Below, one piece after another: positions 24,128 to 32,943 of a DNA stretch of 64,000 nucleotides (within the stretch, counting starts at the first letter, position 1; each line of letters opens with the position of its first letter). Source of the DNA: Lachnospiraceae bacterium (GTDB taxonomy: Bacteria > Bacillota > Clostridia > Lachnospirales > Lachnospiraceae); assembly GCA_900757195.1 (NCBI GenBank), contig CAAEMZ010000016.1, positions 1 through 64,000 on the forward strand, written 5' to 3'. The notes under the pieces were generated by a model that was not told where the DNA came from, made no database searches, and saw nothing but the letters and a program-made list of their open reading frames with translations. The translations under genes and the position numbers were made by a program.

Positions 24128-25507
24128 ATGAAAATAACAGATATACGTTTTTGCGGGGCCGGTGTCCTCGCAAAAAATGCGATGAATATACAGAAGCTGC
24201 TCGGTAAGAAAAAATCCGGTATTCCGGGAAGGACTGCCGGACAGTTCTGTCCGGATTTTCTCAGCCATATGGAAAAACCGGAAACCCTTGTCTATGTGAC
24301 AGGAACCAATGGCAAGGAAGAGGTTGTTGAACTCGCTGCAAAGGTTTTAAAGGACAATAACTATGAATTTACGGACAATATCGGCATGGGCGGAGACGGA
24401 GACAGCATTATTTCCGCACTGCTCGGAAAGACGGGCATCTCCGGAAAGTCCAACTGCAAACTGGCGGTTCTGGCGGTAGATGAAAGGTATGCCCCGTTGA
24501 TTTATCCTCAGATGCAGCCGGATATCTGCGTGTGCACCAATCTGTTCAGAAATGCGCCGGACTGGAATGTCAGCGTGGATTTCATTACCGATATTTTGAA
24601 TACGAACATCTCAAATCATACAAAAATGATTCTTAACGGAGATGACCTGATTACGAGTCATTTAAAACCGGAAAATGAAAGAATTTATTTCGGAATGGAG
24701 AAGCTGCCGGAGGATTCCGGGCTTCGGCCGAATATTATTCAGGATATCAGTGTCTGTCCGAAGTGTGATACGAAACTGGATTATGATTTCGTGCGCTATA
24801 ACCACCTGGGACGGGCCCGCTGTCCGAAGTGTGATTATGGTTCGCCGGAAGCGGATTATGATGTGCTTTCAGTGGACAGAGAACAGAACTGTTTTACGAT
24901 GAGAACACCGGAGGGGCGGAACGTCTATCCGCTGCTCGGAAAAAATACGGCGGATTTGTATCATGAAGTGGCGGCGATTACCCTGCTGCATCAGCTTGGC
25001 CTGACGGCGGAGCAGATTTCAAAATCCCTGGCGTCGGTGGAAAATAAAATTTCCGGCTATAAAACAGAAAAAGCCGGAAATAAAGAAGTGGTCATGTGCC
25101 TGACGAAGGGAAAAAATCCGGTGGAAAATTCCCGGATATTTGAGTTCATTGCCGGACAGGGCACAGACTGTGCGGTCGTGCTGCTGAATTATGATTATCA
25201 GGATGATTTGCATTTTTCGGAAAATATGGCCTGGCTCTATGAGACGGATTATGAATTTTTAAATAATGCCTGTGTCAGACAGGTGGTCGCCGGTGGAAAA
25301 CGCTGCTACGATTATCAGGTCCGGGCCCTTCTGGCCGGAATTCCGGAAAGTCAGGTCGAATGTGCGCTGAATGTTGAGGACGTTGTAAAGCTGGTCAACA
25401 TTTCCGAAGTGGACAGAATTTATCTGCTTTATTCCGAAGGCACCCGTCCGAAAACGGCTGAGATTAAAGAACATCTGATGAAGCGTATCGAAAAGGAGGC
25501 CGATTAG
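24128..25507 (+). CDS. MurT-like protein with a disrupted P-loop (second copy)
   Basis: A 459-residue paralogue of the first MurT-like protein with the same domain order and zinc ribbon (CPKCDTKLDY, CPKCDYGSP). At the same residues as the intact P-loop of copy one it reads GTNGKEE, so both Thr residues that hold nucleotide and magnesium are Glu64 and Glu65. This probably abolishes normal ATP use. The frame is fully open and the gene is preceded by a good ribosome site, so it is under selection. It may form an inactive partner in a hetero-complex with copy one. Confidence 0.83.
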   Translation: MKITDIRFCGAGVLAKNAMNIQKLLGKKKSGIPGRTAGQFCPDFLSHMEKPETLVYVTGTNGKEEVVELAAKVLKDNNYEFTDNIGMGGDGDSIISALLGKTGISGKSNCKLAVLAVDERYAPLIYPQMQPDICVCTNLFRNAPDWNVSVDFITDILNTNISNHTKMILNGDDLITSHLKPENERIYFGMEKLPEDSGLRPNIIQDISVCPKCDTKLDYDFVRYNHLGRARCPKCDYGSPEADYDVLSVDREQNCFTMRTPEGRNVYPLLGKNTADLYHEVAAITLLHQLGLTAEQISKSLASVENKISGYKTEKAGNKEVVMCLTKGKNPVENSRIFEFIAGQGTDCAVVLLNYDYQDDLHFSENMAWLYETDYEFLNNACVRQVVAGGKRCYDYQVRALLAGIPESQVECALNVEDVVKLVNISEVDRIYLLYSEGTRPKTAEIKEHLMKRIEKEAD

Positions 25508-25508
25508 A

Positions 25509-26222
25509 ATGAAAATAGAAATTTTATTTCCGGAATATTGCAACCTCTTCGGTGATCTGGGAAACATGATGTATCTGAAAGCCTGTATGCCTGAGGCCGA
25601 GTTTATTGAAACGCCGATGAATGAAGAACCTGCTTTTGCAGCGGAAGATATGAATCTCGTTTATATGGGACCGATGACCGAACGGGTGCAGGAAAAGGTG
25701 ATTAAAAAGCTGATGCCCTACAAAGCAAGGATCGAAGAACTCATTAATGCCCGGAAATGCTTCCTTTTTACGGGAAATGCCATGGAAGTTTTGTTTCGTG
25801 AGATTATCGACGGAGACCGGGTCATTCCAGGACTGAATATTTTTGATTTTTCGGCGGTCAGAGATTACGAACACCGCTATAACGGAAATTTTTACGGTGA
25901 ATTTAATGAGCGGAAGATTGTCGGCTGCAAAACCCAGTTCACGATGGCCTATGGACCGAATGAACATGCCTGCTTTGCAAAGACGATTCGGGGCATTGGT
26001 ATTAATAAATCCAGTATTTATGAAGGCGTGCGCCGGAAAAACTTTTATGGCACCTATCTGATCGGTCCACTGCTTGTGATGAATCCTTATTTTACCCAGT
26101 ATCTGATGTACCATATGGGCATTGAAAAACCGAAGCTGGCTTATTCGGAAGCGGTCAAAGACGCTTACCGCCAGCGGCTGGCGGGGGTTGAAAATAAAAA
26201 GACGGTCATGGAAAAGGAATAA
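25509..26222 (+). CDS. GatD-like protein without the catalytic Cys and His (second copy)
   Basis: A 237-residue paralogue of the first GatD-like protein. The elbow reads LFTGNAMEV, with Gly89 in the Cys position, and the His site is again Ile (GTYLIGP, Ile185). Copies one and two share IKKLMPYKARI, QFTMAYG and FYGTYLIGP almost exactly, pointing to duplication of a two-gene module after the glutaminase residues had been lost. The start follows AAAGGAGG and is one base after the MurT-like stop. Confidence 0.82.
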   Translation: MKIEILFPEYCNLFGDLGNMMYLKACMPEAEFIETPMNEEPAFAAEDMNLVYMGPMTERVQEKVIKKLMPYKARIEELINARKCFLFTGNAMEVLFREIIDGDRVIPGLNIFDFSAVRDYEHRYNGNFYGEFNERKIVGCKTQFTMAYGPNEHACFAKTIRGIGINKSSIYEGVRRKNFYGTYLIGPLLVMNPYFTQYLMYHMGIEKPKLAYSEAVKDAYRQRLAGVENKKTVMEKE

Positions 26223-26242
26223 TTTGAATCAGGAGGAAAGTC

Positions 26243-27286
26243 ATGGACAAATACAGAGCTTATGTGGGTTCCTATACCCGGGGAGAGAGTAAGGGAATTT
26301 ACATGTATGATTTCAATTCAGAAGAGGCAGTCTTTGTGGCGCAGGGGGTTGAGGAAATTACGAATCCTTCCTTTCTGACCCTTTCTGATGACGGGGAATA
26401 TTTATATTCCAACTGTGATGAAGGCGTTGCAGCGTTTAAAATACTTCCCGATGGAAATTTAAAATATTTAAACCGACATTCGGTTCAGGGACTTCGTCCA
26501 TGTTATCTCCAGGTAGATTCTGCCAACGAATATCTGGTGAGTTCCGGCTATTATGACGGAAAACTGACCGTATCACGGATTAATCCGGACGGTACGGTAG
26601 GCGAAGTGACCGATGAGGTTTTTATGAAAAGCCCGGGCAGCATTATTTCCAGAAATAACCGCTGTCATGTGAACTGTGCGCTTTTTACGCCGGATGAAAA
26701 ATATATTCTGGCGGTAGATCTCGGAATGGATCAGATTAAAGTCTACGGATTTGACCGGAGCACGGGAAAGATTGCCCTGAAGGATATTGTCCGCTGTGAA
26801 ATTGATTCGGGTCCGAAGCATATTATTTTTTCAAAGGATAAAAAGTATATTTATCTGACCCATGAAAATGATAATATGGTGACCGAATATGCGTACAGTA
26901 TGGGAAAAAAAGGTCCGGTTTTTGACAAAATCGACCAGCAGTCCACCCTGCCGCCGAAATTTTCGGAGGACAACTGTGCGGTGACCTTAAAGATCACAGA
27001 GGATGACAGTTACCTTTTTGTGACAAATTCCGGGGACAACAGCGTGGCGATTTATAAAATTGATGAAGCGCATAAAATGAACCGGATGTGCGTCCTTCCG
27101 GTCAGCGGGATTTATCCGAGAGATATTTATATTTTTCCGGATAAACAGCATTTTGCTTCGATTAACCAGGAATCCAATTCCATCACGATTTTCGGTGTGA
27201 ATTATGAGAAGGGCTATATTTATATGAAGGGACGTCCGGTGTCCGTGCCGTGTCCGACCTGCATTGCTGTAAAGAAAATGAAATAA
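26243..27286 (+). CDS. Lactonase-fold seven-bladed beta-propeller (6-phosphogluconolactonase-like)
   Basis: A 347-residue protein with regularly spaced blades (YVGSYTRGESKGIY, FLTLSDDGEYLY, FTPDEKYILAVDLG, FSKDKKYIYLTHE, FVTNSGDNSVAIY) of the lactonase family that includes the YbhE-type 6-phosphogluconolactonase. It could hydrolyse a sugar lactone, although many members have no proven substrate. It follows the second GatD-like gene by 20 bases and seems to be the last gene of that operon. Confidence 0.78.
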   Translation: MDKYRAYVGSYTRGESKGIYMYDFNSEEAVFVAQGVEEITNPSFLTLSDDGEYLYSNCDEGVAAFKILPDGNLKYLNRHSVQGLRPCYLQVDSANEYLVSSGYYDGKLTVSRINPDGTVGEVTDEVFMKSPGSIISRNNRCHVNCALFTPDEKYILAVDLGMDQIKVYGFDRSTGKIALKDIVRCEIDSGPKHIIFSKDKKYIYLTHENDNMVTEYAYSMGKKGPVFDKIDQQSTLPPKFSEDNCAVTLKITEDDSYLFVTNSGDNSVAIYKIDEAHKMNRMCVLPVSGIYPRDIYIFPDKQHFASINQESNSITIFGVNYEKGYIYMKGRPVSVPCPTCIAVKKMK

Positions 27287-27300
27287 AGCGGAATTTTAAG

Positions 27301-27340
27301 GTGCTGCGGAGCGGGAGATTCCTGTTTGGCAGCACTTTTT
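27301..27340 (+). terminator. Terminator of the MurT/GatD-like operon
   Basis: GTGCTGC (27301-27307) pairs with GCAGCAC (27329-27335), followed by five T. Confidence 0.8.
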
Positions 27341-27349
27341 GACGGCGGA

Positions 27350-27382
27350 TGATGCAGCTTTGATGCAGAAATGATGTAAAAT
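27350..27382 (+). promoter_or_regulatory. Three 11-bp phased direct repeats before the VanR-like gene
   Basis: TGATGCAGCTT, TGATGCAGAAA and TGATGTAAAAT follow one another exactly (27350-27360, 27361-27371, 27372-27382). Direct repeats with an 11-bp period are the usual binding pattern of OmpR/PhoB-type regulators, two or three monomers on one DNA face. The third unit contains a -10-like TAAAAT (27377-27382). Autoregulation by the regulator encoded directly downstream is the likely meaning. Confidence 0.65.
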
Positions 27383-27405
27383 TCAGGGCAGAAGGGGTGA
27401 GAAAA

Positions 27406-28065
27406 ATGAATCGGATACTGGTTGTTGAAGACGAAAAGCCGATTTTAAATTTAATACGAATGAATCTTCTGGATGCCGGATATGGCTGTGTCTGTGCAGA
27501 AAATGGTCTGGAGGCGGCGGATATTCTGGAACAGGAGACCTTTGATCTGGCAATCCTTGACATAATGCTTCCGGGGTTAAACGGGTATGAGCTGTTGGAA
27601 TATATGCGGCCGATGCAGATTCCGGTGATTTTTCTGACGGCGAAATCCGACGTGGCAGACCGGGTCCGCGGCTTAAAGCTCGGGGCAGAGGATTATATGG
27701 TGAAGCCATTTGAAATTGTGGAGCTTCTGGCCCGTGTCGAGACGGTGCTCCGGCGTTACCACAAGACATCCCGGATTCTGTCGGTCTATGATATTGAAGT
27801 GGATACACTCTCCAGAGTTGTCCGGAAAGGCGGACAGCCGGTCAGTCTGACGGCAAAGGAGTATGAAATTCTTGTGTTGTTTTTAAGAAATAAAAATATT
27901 GCCCTGTTCCGTGACCGGATTTATGAAAGCGTCTGGGGCGATATGTATATGGGGGACAGCCGGACTGTGGATCTCCACGTTCAGCGGATGCGGAAAAAAC
28001 TGGGGCTTGAATCGCGGATTGTTCCGGTATATAAAATCGGCTATCGTCTGGAGGTGGACAGGTGA
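27406..28065 (+). CDS. OmpR/VanR-type response regulator
   Basis: A 219-residue regulator with a receiver domain (acidic pair in VVEDEKP, phosphoacceptor Asp in LAILDIMLPG, Thr in FLTAKS, Lys in VKPFE) and an OmpR winged-helix DNA-binding domain (SLTAKEYEILVLF, TVDLHVQRMRKKL). The start at 27406 is placed after GAAGGGGTGA; a GTG at 27397 is less likely. It overlaps the kinase gene (GTGA). Its probable sites are the TGATG repeats at 27350 and 30152. Confidence 0.88.
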   Translation: MNRILVVEDEKPILNLIRMNLLDAGYGCVCAENGLEAADILEQETFDLAILDIMLPGLNGYELLEYMRPMQIPVIFLTAKSDVADRVRGLKLGAEDYMVKPFEIVELLARVETVLRRYHKTSRILSVYDIEVDTLSRVVRKGGQPVSLTAKEYEILVLFLRNKNIALFRDRIYESVWGDMYMGDSRTVDLHVQRMRKKLGLESRIVPVYKIGYRLEVDR

Positions 28066-29501
28066 AATTTTTCTGGAAATTATTTTTCAGCATCGTATTG
28101 ATTACAGAGCTGTTTTTGGGAATCGGCGGCTGTGTGCTCATACAGTCGGTTTTTAATCACAGTATCCGCCGGGAGATCGAGGCGGCCTGGCAGGAGAGCG
28201 ATCTGCTCTGCATTTCTTTGAACCACGGGCTGCTCCTGGTGCCGGAAATGACATTTGGGGAAGATGTGGGAAGTCTGGAGGAGATCCTGAACGAATTATG
28301 CCGTTCCATCATGATGCAGACGTCGGGCAGTGCGGTGCCTTTTTCACTGAGCAGTCCTCAGGGAACGCTTGTTGCCGGCAGCAGACCGGAAGGCCTCTCC
28401 GGCCGTCTGGTGGAAAGGCTGGAGGGGGACGAAAGAGGGTATGAAATACAGGATGCAGGCGATGTTTACTACATCCACTGTGCCCGCCCGGTCCGGATTC
28501 AGGGAATGTCCTTTTTTGTTGAAAACTATCGGGACATTACATCCGTATTTCAGAATCAGTCCCAGTATGTCCGGACCTTTTCTATATTGATGGTGCTTGT
28601 ACTGGTGGTGGGCGGCAGTGTTATTTTCCTCATTTCCTACTGGCTGGTACGTCCTATCCGCCAGTTGTCCCGGGCGTCGAAGCAGCTTGCGGCCGGCGTG
28701 GATATGACCCCGGTAAAAGTGCGGAGCAATGATGAGATCGGAACCCTTGCCGACGACTTCAACCGGATGTCCGGGAAGCTTTCTGAAAATATAGAGGAAT
28801 TGAAAAATTATGCAAAACGGCAGGAAATGTTCGTCGGAAATTTTGACCATGAACTGAAAACGCCGCTGACATCGATTATTGGCTACGGCGATATGATTCG
28901 TTCCAAACGGCTGTCGGAGGAGCAGACGGTGCTTCTGGCGAATCAGATCGTCCAGGAGGGAAAGCGTTTGGAAGCCATGTCCAAAAAGCTGATGGAACTG
29001 ACGGTATTAAAGCATCAGGACTTCCAGATGCGCCGGGTATCGGCAAAGGCCTTTCTGACGTCGGTTTATGATACGGTTTTTCCGGCGATGGAAGGGGAAC
29101 ATATCCGCTTTATTGCCAGAATTCAGGAAGGACGTCTGTGTATAGAACCGGATTTGATGAAGACGGTATGTATCAATTTACTGGACAATGCAAGGAAGGC
29201 CATTGACGGTGACGACGGTCAGGTCATTCTTTCAGGAAAGGCGCTGGAAGACGGTTATGAGATTTCGGTAGAGGATAACGGACAGGGAATTCCTGCCTCC
29301 GAACTGTCGAAAATCAGCGATGCGTTCTATATGGTGGATAAAGCCCAGGCCAGAGGCCGGGGCGGCGCCGGACTCGGTCTGGCCCTGTGCAAAGAAATTG
29401 TGGAAATCCATCACTCTGAGTTGAAATTTCGGAGCCGTCCGGGGGAAGGAACCTGCGTCCGGTTTGTGATAAAGGAGGCTGAGGACAGAGATGTCTGTTA
29501 A
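28062..29501 (+). CDS. VanS-type sensor histidine kinase
   Basis: A 479-residue kinase with two membrane spans (about 7-29 and 168-190) enclosing an extracytoplasmic sensor region, then HAMP, a HisKA segment with the phospho-accepting His in FDHELKTPLTSIIGY, and an ATPase domain with DNARKAI, DNGQGIP and GGAGLGLALCKEI. It should phosphorylate the regulator encoded upstream. The cotranscribed peptidase genes suggest that it watches the cell wall or a wall-active compound. Confidence 0.88.
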   Translation: MKFFWKLFFSIVLITELFLGIGGCVLIQSVFNHSIRREIEAAWQESDLLCISLNHGLLLVPEMTFGEDVGSLEEILNELCRSIMMQTSGSAVPFSLSSPQGTLVAGSRPEGLSGRLVERLEGDERGYEIQDAGDVYYIHCARPVRIQGMSFFVENYRDITSVFQNQSQYVRTFSILMVLVLVVGGSVIFLISYWLVRPIRQLSRASKQLAAGVDMTPVKVRSNDEIGTLADDFNRMSGKLSENIEELKNYAKRQEMFVGNFDHELKTPLTSIIGYGDMIRSKRLSEEQTVLLANQIVQEGKRLEAMSKKLMELTVLKHQDFQMRRVSAKAFLTSVYDTVFPAMEGEHIRFIARIQEGRLCIEPDLMKTVCINLLDNARKAIDGDDGQVILSGKALEDGYEISVEDNGQGIPASELSKISDAFYMVDKAQARGRGGAGLGLALCKEIVEIHHSELKFRSRPGEGTCVRFVIKEAEDRDVC

Positions 29502-30147
29502 GAAAACGGGGCCGGTGGTATTGCTGCTTCTTCTGGCGGCCTGTGTATTTGGTCCGGGACTTTTGCTGAAGATGCAGGAGAAGTCTGTTGTCAATCAGAT
29601 CCATACAGAGCCTGTGCCGGAGAATTCCATGGAATATGGAGGGCACAGCGACTTATCGACCACAGATAAAATCGAACAGATTCTTAAAGCCCGCAGTGGA
29701 ACGGACAGAATGGTTTATGAGAACTTTTTTCCACTGAAGGATATTAACGGAGAGATTAAAAAAAAGATAAAAAGTGAACTGAAGAAAATCATGGATCTGG
29801 GGATTTTGGAAACGATGGATCTGGATGGGATGGACCCGGAACAGTATACCTGCATCAGCTATGTGAACCGGCAGAACATGCAGGAAACTTTTTCAGTGTG
29901 GACAGGGATCGTCACTATGGATGACAGGGAGTTATATCTGGTCATGGATTCGGAAACAGGAATGATTTATGAGTTCAGTATGATGACGCCGGCCATGGAA
30001 GGACACGATGAAGCTTTTGATGATGATGGGGCGGCGCCGGAGGGGATTCTTCTCGAGTTTCAGAAATATCTCGGGCTGACATGGGAGGAATTCTGCGCCT
30101 ATTATAATTTATCTTTTGCGCCGGAATCCATTTCGCTGAACTGGTGA
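29491..30147 (+). CDS. Membrane-anchored protein of unknown function in the VanRS-like operon
   Basis: A 218-residue protein with one N-terminal hydrophobic segment (GPVVLLLLLAACVFGPGLLL, about residues 7-26) and a soluble acidic extracytoplasmic part with no motif I recognise. There is LAAC in the hydrophobic segment, but it sits in the middle of the span, so lipid attachment is uncertain. It overlaps the kinase gene by 11 bases behind AAGGAGG. A sensory or accessory role for the kinase is plausible; this is inference from position. Confidence 0.65.
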   Translation: MSVKKTGPVVLLLLLAACVFGPGLLLKMQEKSVVNQIHTEPVPENSMEYGGHSDLSTTDKIEQILKARSGTDRMVYENFFPLKDINGEIKKKIKSELKKIMDLGILETMDLDGMDPEQYTCISYVNRQNMQETFSVWTGIVTMDDRELYLVMDSETGMIYEFSMMTPAMEGHDEAFDDDGAAPEGILLEFQKYLGLTWEEFCAYYNLSFAPESISLNW

Positions 30148-30151
30148 AAAA

Positions 30152-30206
30152 TGATGCAACTCTGATGGGATTCTGTGGGAAATCCGATGTTTTTCAAAAT
30201 TATAAT
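30152..30206 (+). promoter_or_regulatory. Internal promoter with 11-bp phased TGATG repeats before the C39-like gene
   Basis: TGATGCAACTC (30152-30162), TGATGGGATTC (30163-30173) and TGTGGGAAATC (30174-30184) continue with CGATG in the same 11-bp phase. A perfect TATAAT stands at 30201-30206 and no -35 box precedes it. The repeat matches the one at 27350, so the same regulator probably activates here. Confidence 0.65.
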
Positions 30207-30255
30207 GATTTCATAAAAAGATGCAATGTGCCAGCTATGGAAAGGCGGTGTTTTT

Positions 30256-31014
30256 ATGAAATCAGAAAAAATGCACGGATACCTGTGCTGGAAAATGAAA
30301 GACGCAGCCCTTATTTTTCTCGGGACGCTTATGCTTTTTTACGGAGTACATTTTATGAGTACAGTCAAGGAGGGATTCAGGCAGCGTATTTTTCCGGCAA
30401 GAATAACGGCAATGTCCCTGTCCGAAACATTTATGGGAGTACCGGTTCTTTTTCAGAACCCGGAGCTCCCGACCGGGTGCGAGATCACTTCACTGACGAT
30501 GGTTTTGAACTATCTTGGTTATTCGGTAGACAAATGTCATTTGTCCGATACATATTTATCGAAGGGTGAAATCGGCCGGTCGGATTTTCGTCAGTCCTTT
30601 GTGGGAAATCCGAGAGACGAGACATCCTATGGCTGTTATGCGCCGGTCATTGCCGAATGTGCCAACCGGTATTTGAAAGAACAGGAATCGGAGTACCGGG
30701 CATACGATATTTCCGGCGTATCGCTGGATGAATTGCTGCGGGAAACAGATGACGGACATCCGGTAATCATCTGGGGAACAATCAATATGCTGGAGCCCTA
30801 TGATACAATGGTGTGGGAAGTGGACGGAAAACAGATTCAGTGGCGCGCCAATGAACACTGTATGGTTCTGATCGGGCAGGATGCTAAAAATATTTATGTC
30901 AATGACCCTCTTTATGGGAAGGTAAGTTATGATTATAATATATTTAAGGACAGATATGAGAAGATGTTTTCACAGGCGGTTGTCATTAAATCCGGGAGGG
31001 CAGTGGTCGGATGA
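30256..31014 (+). CDS. C39-like cysteine peptidase, membrane anchored
   Basis: A 252-residue protein with a membrane span near residues 17-34 and an outside domain of the peptidase C39_2 type. The likely nucleophile is Cys75 in LPTGCEITSLTMVLNYLGY, with the His in NEHCMVLIG and a following NDPLYGK loop. It should act at the outer face of the membrane on a peptide or wall-linked protein. The start at 30256 follows AAGGCGGTG. It overlaps the VanY-like gene by four bases. Confidence 0.78.
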   Translation: MKSEKMHGYLCWKMKDAALIFLGTLMLFYGVHFMSTVKEGFRQRIFPARITAMSLSETFMGVPVLFQNPELPTGCEITSLTMVLNYLGYSVDKCHLSDTYLSKGEIGRSDFRQSFVGNPRDETSYGCYAPVIAECANRYLKEQESEYRAYDISGVSLDELLRETDDGHPVIIWGTINMLEPYDTMVWEVDGKQIQWRANEHCMVLIGQDAKNIYVNDPLYGKVSYDYNIFKDRYEKMFSQAVVIKSGRAVVG

Positions 31015-31787
31015 GGATAGAGAAAATGTACAGAAAAAACAGATTTAAACGATGGGTGCTTTTGAGCATGGGAATTCTCGGACTGATGCTTCTCGCAGGA
31101 ATTTTTTCCGCTTTGGATCACCGGGTCGATTACGGCGGAATGGAAACGGCGGAACCGGGATGGACACGAGCACTGACAGAAGGCGCGTCAGGATGGGAAG
31201 CGGAGACAAAGGCTCTGCCGGAGCTTCTGACGCTTGTGAACAGAGAACATCCGCTGCCGGAGGACTGGGAATGTGAACTGGTGGATATACCTTACGGACA
31301 GCATGTTGACCGGAGAGTTTATGAAGATTTACAGGAGCTGCTGGCCGATGCCAGAGCGGAAGGCTTTTCACCCTATATCTGTTCTTCTTACCGGAGTTAT
31401 GAAACACAGGTACGGCTTTACGGAGAGGAAATTGAGAAATACCGGAGACGGGGATATTCAAAAAAAGAAGCGGAGGCAGAAGCCGGACGATGGGTGGCTG
31501 TGCCCGGAACCAGTGAACATGAACTGGGACTGGCACTGGATATTGTATCCATGGAAAATCAGAATCTGGATGAGTCCCAGATGGAGACAGAATTTCAGAA
31601 GTGGATGATGGAACATTGCACCGAGTATGGATTTATCCTCAGATATCCGGTGGATAAAGGAGAAATTACGGGGATTGGCTTTGAACCCTGGCATTACCGT
31701 TATGTCGGGCGGGAGGATGCCGAAAAAATAAAAGAGAGCGGTCTGTGCCTCGAAGAATATGTGGCACAGGAAATACCGGGTACATAA
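31011..31787 (+). CDS. VanY-like D-Ala-D-Ala carboxypeptidase (M15B)
   Basis: A 258-residue protein with a membrane anchor (about residues 14-33) and an M15 zinc peptidase domain: SSYRSYETQ, the zinc ligands His and Asp in PGTSEHELGLALDIV, and the catalytic Glu and last His in FEPWHYRYVG. It should trim the terminal D-Ala from wall pentapeptides. With the VanRS-like pair and the C39-like peptidase it forms a wall-response operon. No vanHAX genes are present, so glycopeptide resistance is not implied. Confidence 0.85.
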   Translation: MRIEKMYRKNRFKRWVLLSMGILGLMLLAGIFSALDHRVDYGGMETAEPGWTRALTEGASGWEAETKALPELLTLVNREHPLPEDWECELVDIPYGQHVDRRVYEDLQELLADARAEGFSPYICSSYRSYETQVRLYGEEIEKYRRRGYSKKEAEAEAGRWVAVPGTSEHELGLALDIVSMENQNLDESQMETEFQKWMMEHCTEYGFILRYPVDKGEITGIGFEPWHYRYVGREDAEKIKESGLCLEEYVAQEIPGT

Positions 31788-31796
31788 ATAAAATGA

Positions 31797-31838
31797 ACAG
31801 GCCTGAAGGCGCATGAACCAGAGCGCTTTCAAGCCTGT
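31797..31838. terminator. Bidirectional terminator between vanY-like gene and aroC
   Basis: ACAGGC pairs with GCCTGT, with an inner AAGGCGC/GCGCTTT stem. T-rich tracts lie on both sides. Confidence 0.65.
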
Positions 31839-31842
31839 GTGA

Positions 31843-32943
31843 TTATTTACGGTAAAAATCCAGAATTTTATCCATCCGGGAGGTCATGTTGGCGAGGAGG
31901 GCGTCCGTCACGGTGATGGCAGCCATAGATTCGACAACGACCACGGCTCTCGGGACAATGACCGGGTCATGACGGCCTTTGATCTGGATGTCGATATTCT
32001 CCCCGGCTTTATTGACGGTCTGCTGGGTTTTAAAGATCGACGGGGTCGGTTTAATGGCCGCCCGAAGGTGAATCGGAGAGCCGTCGCTCATGCCGCCGAG
32101 AATTCCTCCGGCGTGATTGGTTTTCTTTGTTATACCGTAGGTATCGCATACAAAAGCGTCATTATTTTCAGAACCGTAAGCTTCGGCAGCGCGGAAGCCG
32201 TCGCCGATTTCAACGCCCTTGACAGAGCCGATGGACATGATGGCTTTTGCCAGATTTGCATCCAGTTTTTCGAAAACCGGGTCGCCAAGTCCGACAGGCA
32301 GGCCCTGGATGATACAGTCAATGGTGCCGCCGATGGAATCTTTATCGGCAATCATCTTCCGGAGCAGGATTTCAGCCCTGGCCGCTGCAGCGCTGTCCGG
32401 CATATTTAACGGATTTTCATACATGATTTCAAAATCCGGGTGGCTTTCATCAATCATCACAGGACCGATACTGCGTGTGTAGGCCTGAAGGGTGATGCCG
32501 AGATGGTTTAAAAATTTCGAAGCAACGGCGCCTGCGGCAACACGGCCGATCGTTTCACGGCCGGAGGAGCGTCCGCCGCCCCGGTAGTCCCGGAAACCGT
32601 ATTTTTCATCGAAGGTATAGTCGGCATGGCCCGGACGGTAATAACCGGCGATCTCGGAATAGTCGGCAGACCGGGCTGTTTTATTCCATACCATCATGGA
32701 AATCGCTGTCCCCGTGGTCTTTCCTTCAAAAATACCGGAGAGGATTTCCACCTGATCGGCTTCATTTCTCGGTGTGGAATAGGGAGACTGGCCGGGTTTC
32801 CGACGGTTCAGAAAAATCTGAACGTCCGCTTCCGAGAGGGGAAGGCCTGCCGGACAGCCGTCAATAACAACGCCGACACCCCGGCCGTGGGATTCGCCCC
32901 AGGTTGTGATTTTAAATATATTTCCAATGGTTGAACCAAACAT
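31843..32943 (-). CDS. aroC: Chorismate synthase AroC
   Basis: A 366-residue enzyme that matches AroC from end to end: GNIFKITTWGESHG at the start, GRSSGRETIGRVAAGA in the middle and the arginine- and histidine-containing loops that bind FMN and substrate. It converts 5-enolpyruvylshikimate 3-phosphate to chorismate for aromatic amino acid synthesis. GAGGTG precedes the ATG. It is a single gene here, not in an aro cluster, with its own promoter. Confidence 0.96.
   Translation of the reverse strand: MFGSTIGNIFKITTWGESHGRGVGVVIDGCPAGLPLSEADVQIFLNRRKPGQSPYSTPRNEADQVEILSGIFEGKTTGTAISMMVWNKTARSADYSEIAGYYRPGHADYTFDEKYGFRDYRGGGRSSGRETIGRVAAGAVASKFLNHLGITLQAYTRSIGPVMIDESHPDFEIMYENPLNMPDSAAAARAEILLRKMIADKDSIGGTIDCIIQGLPVGLGDPVFEKLDANLAKAIMSIGSVKGVEIGDGFRAAEAYGSENNDAFVCDTYGITKKTNHAGGILGGMSDGSPIHLRAAIKPTPSIFKTQQTVNKAGENIDIQIKGRHDPVIVPRAVVVVESMAAITVTDALLANMTSRMDKILDFYRK

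Noticed and set aside
31011..31787. Vancomycin resistance cluster
   Set aside because: Only VanRS-like and VanY-like proteins are present; no vanH, vanA-type ligase or vanX.
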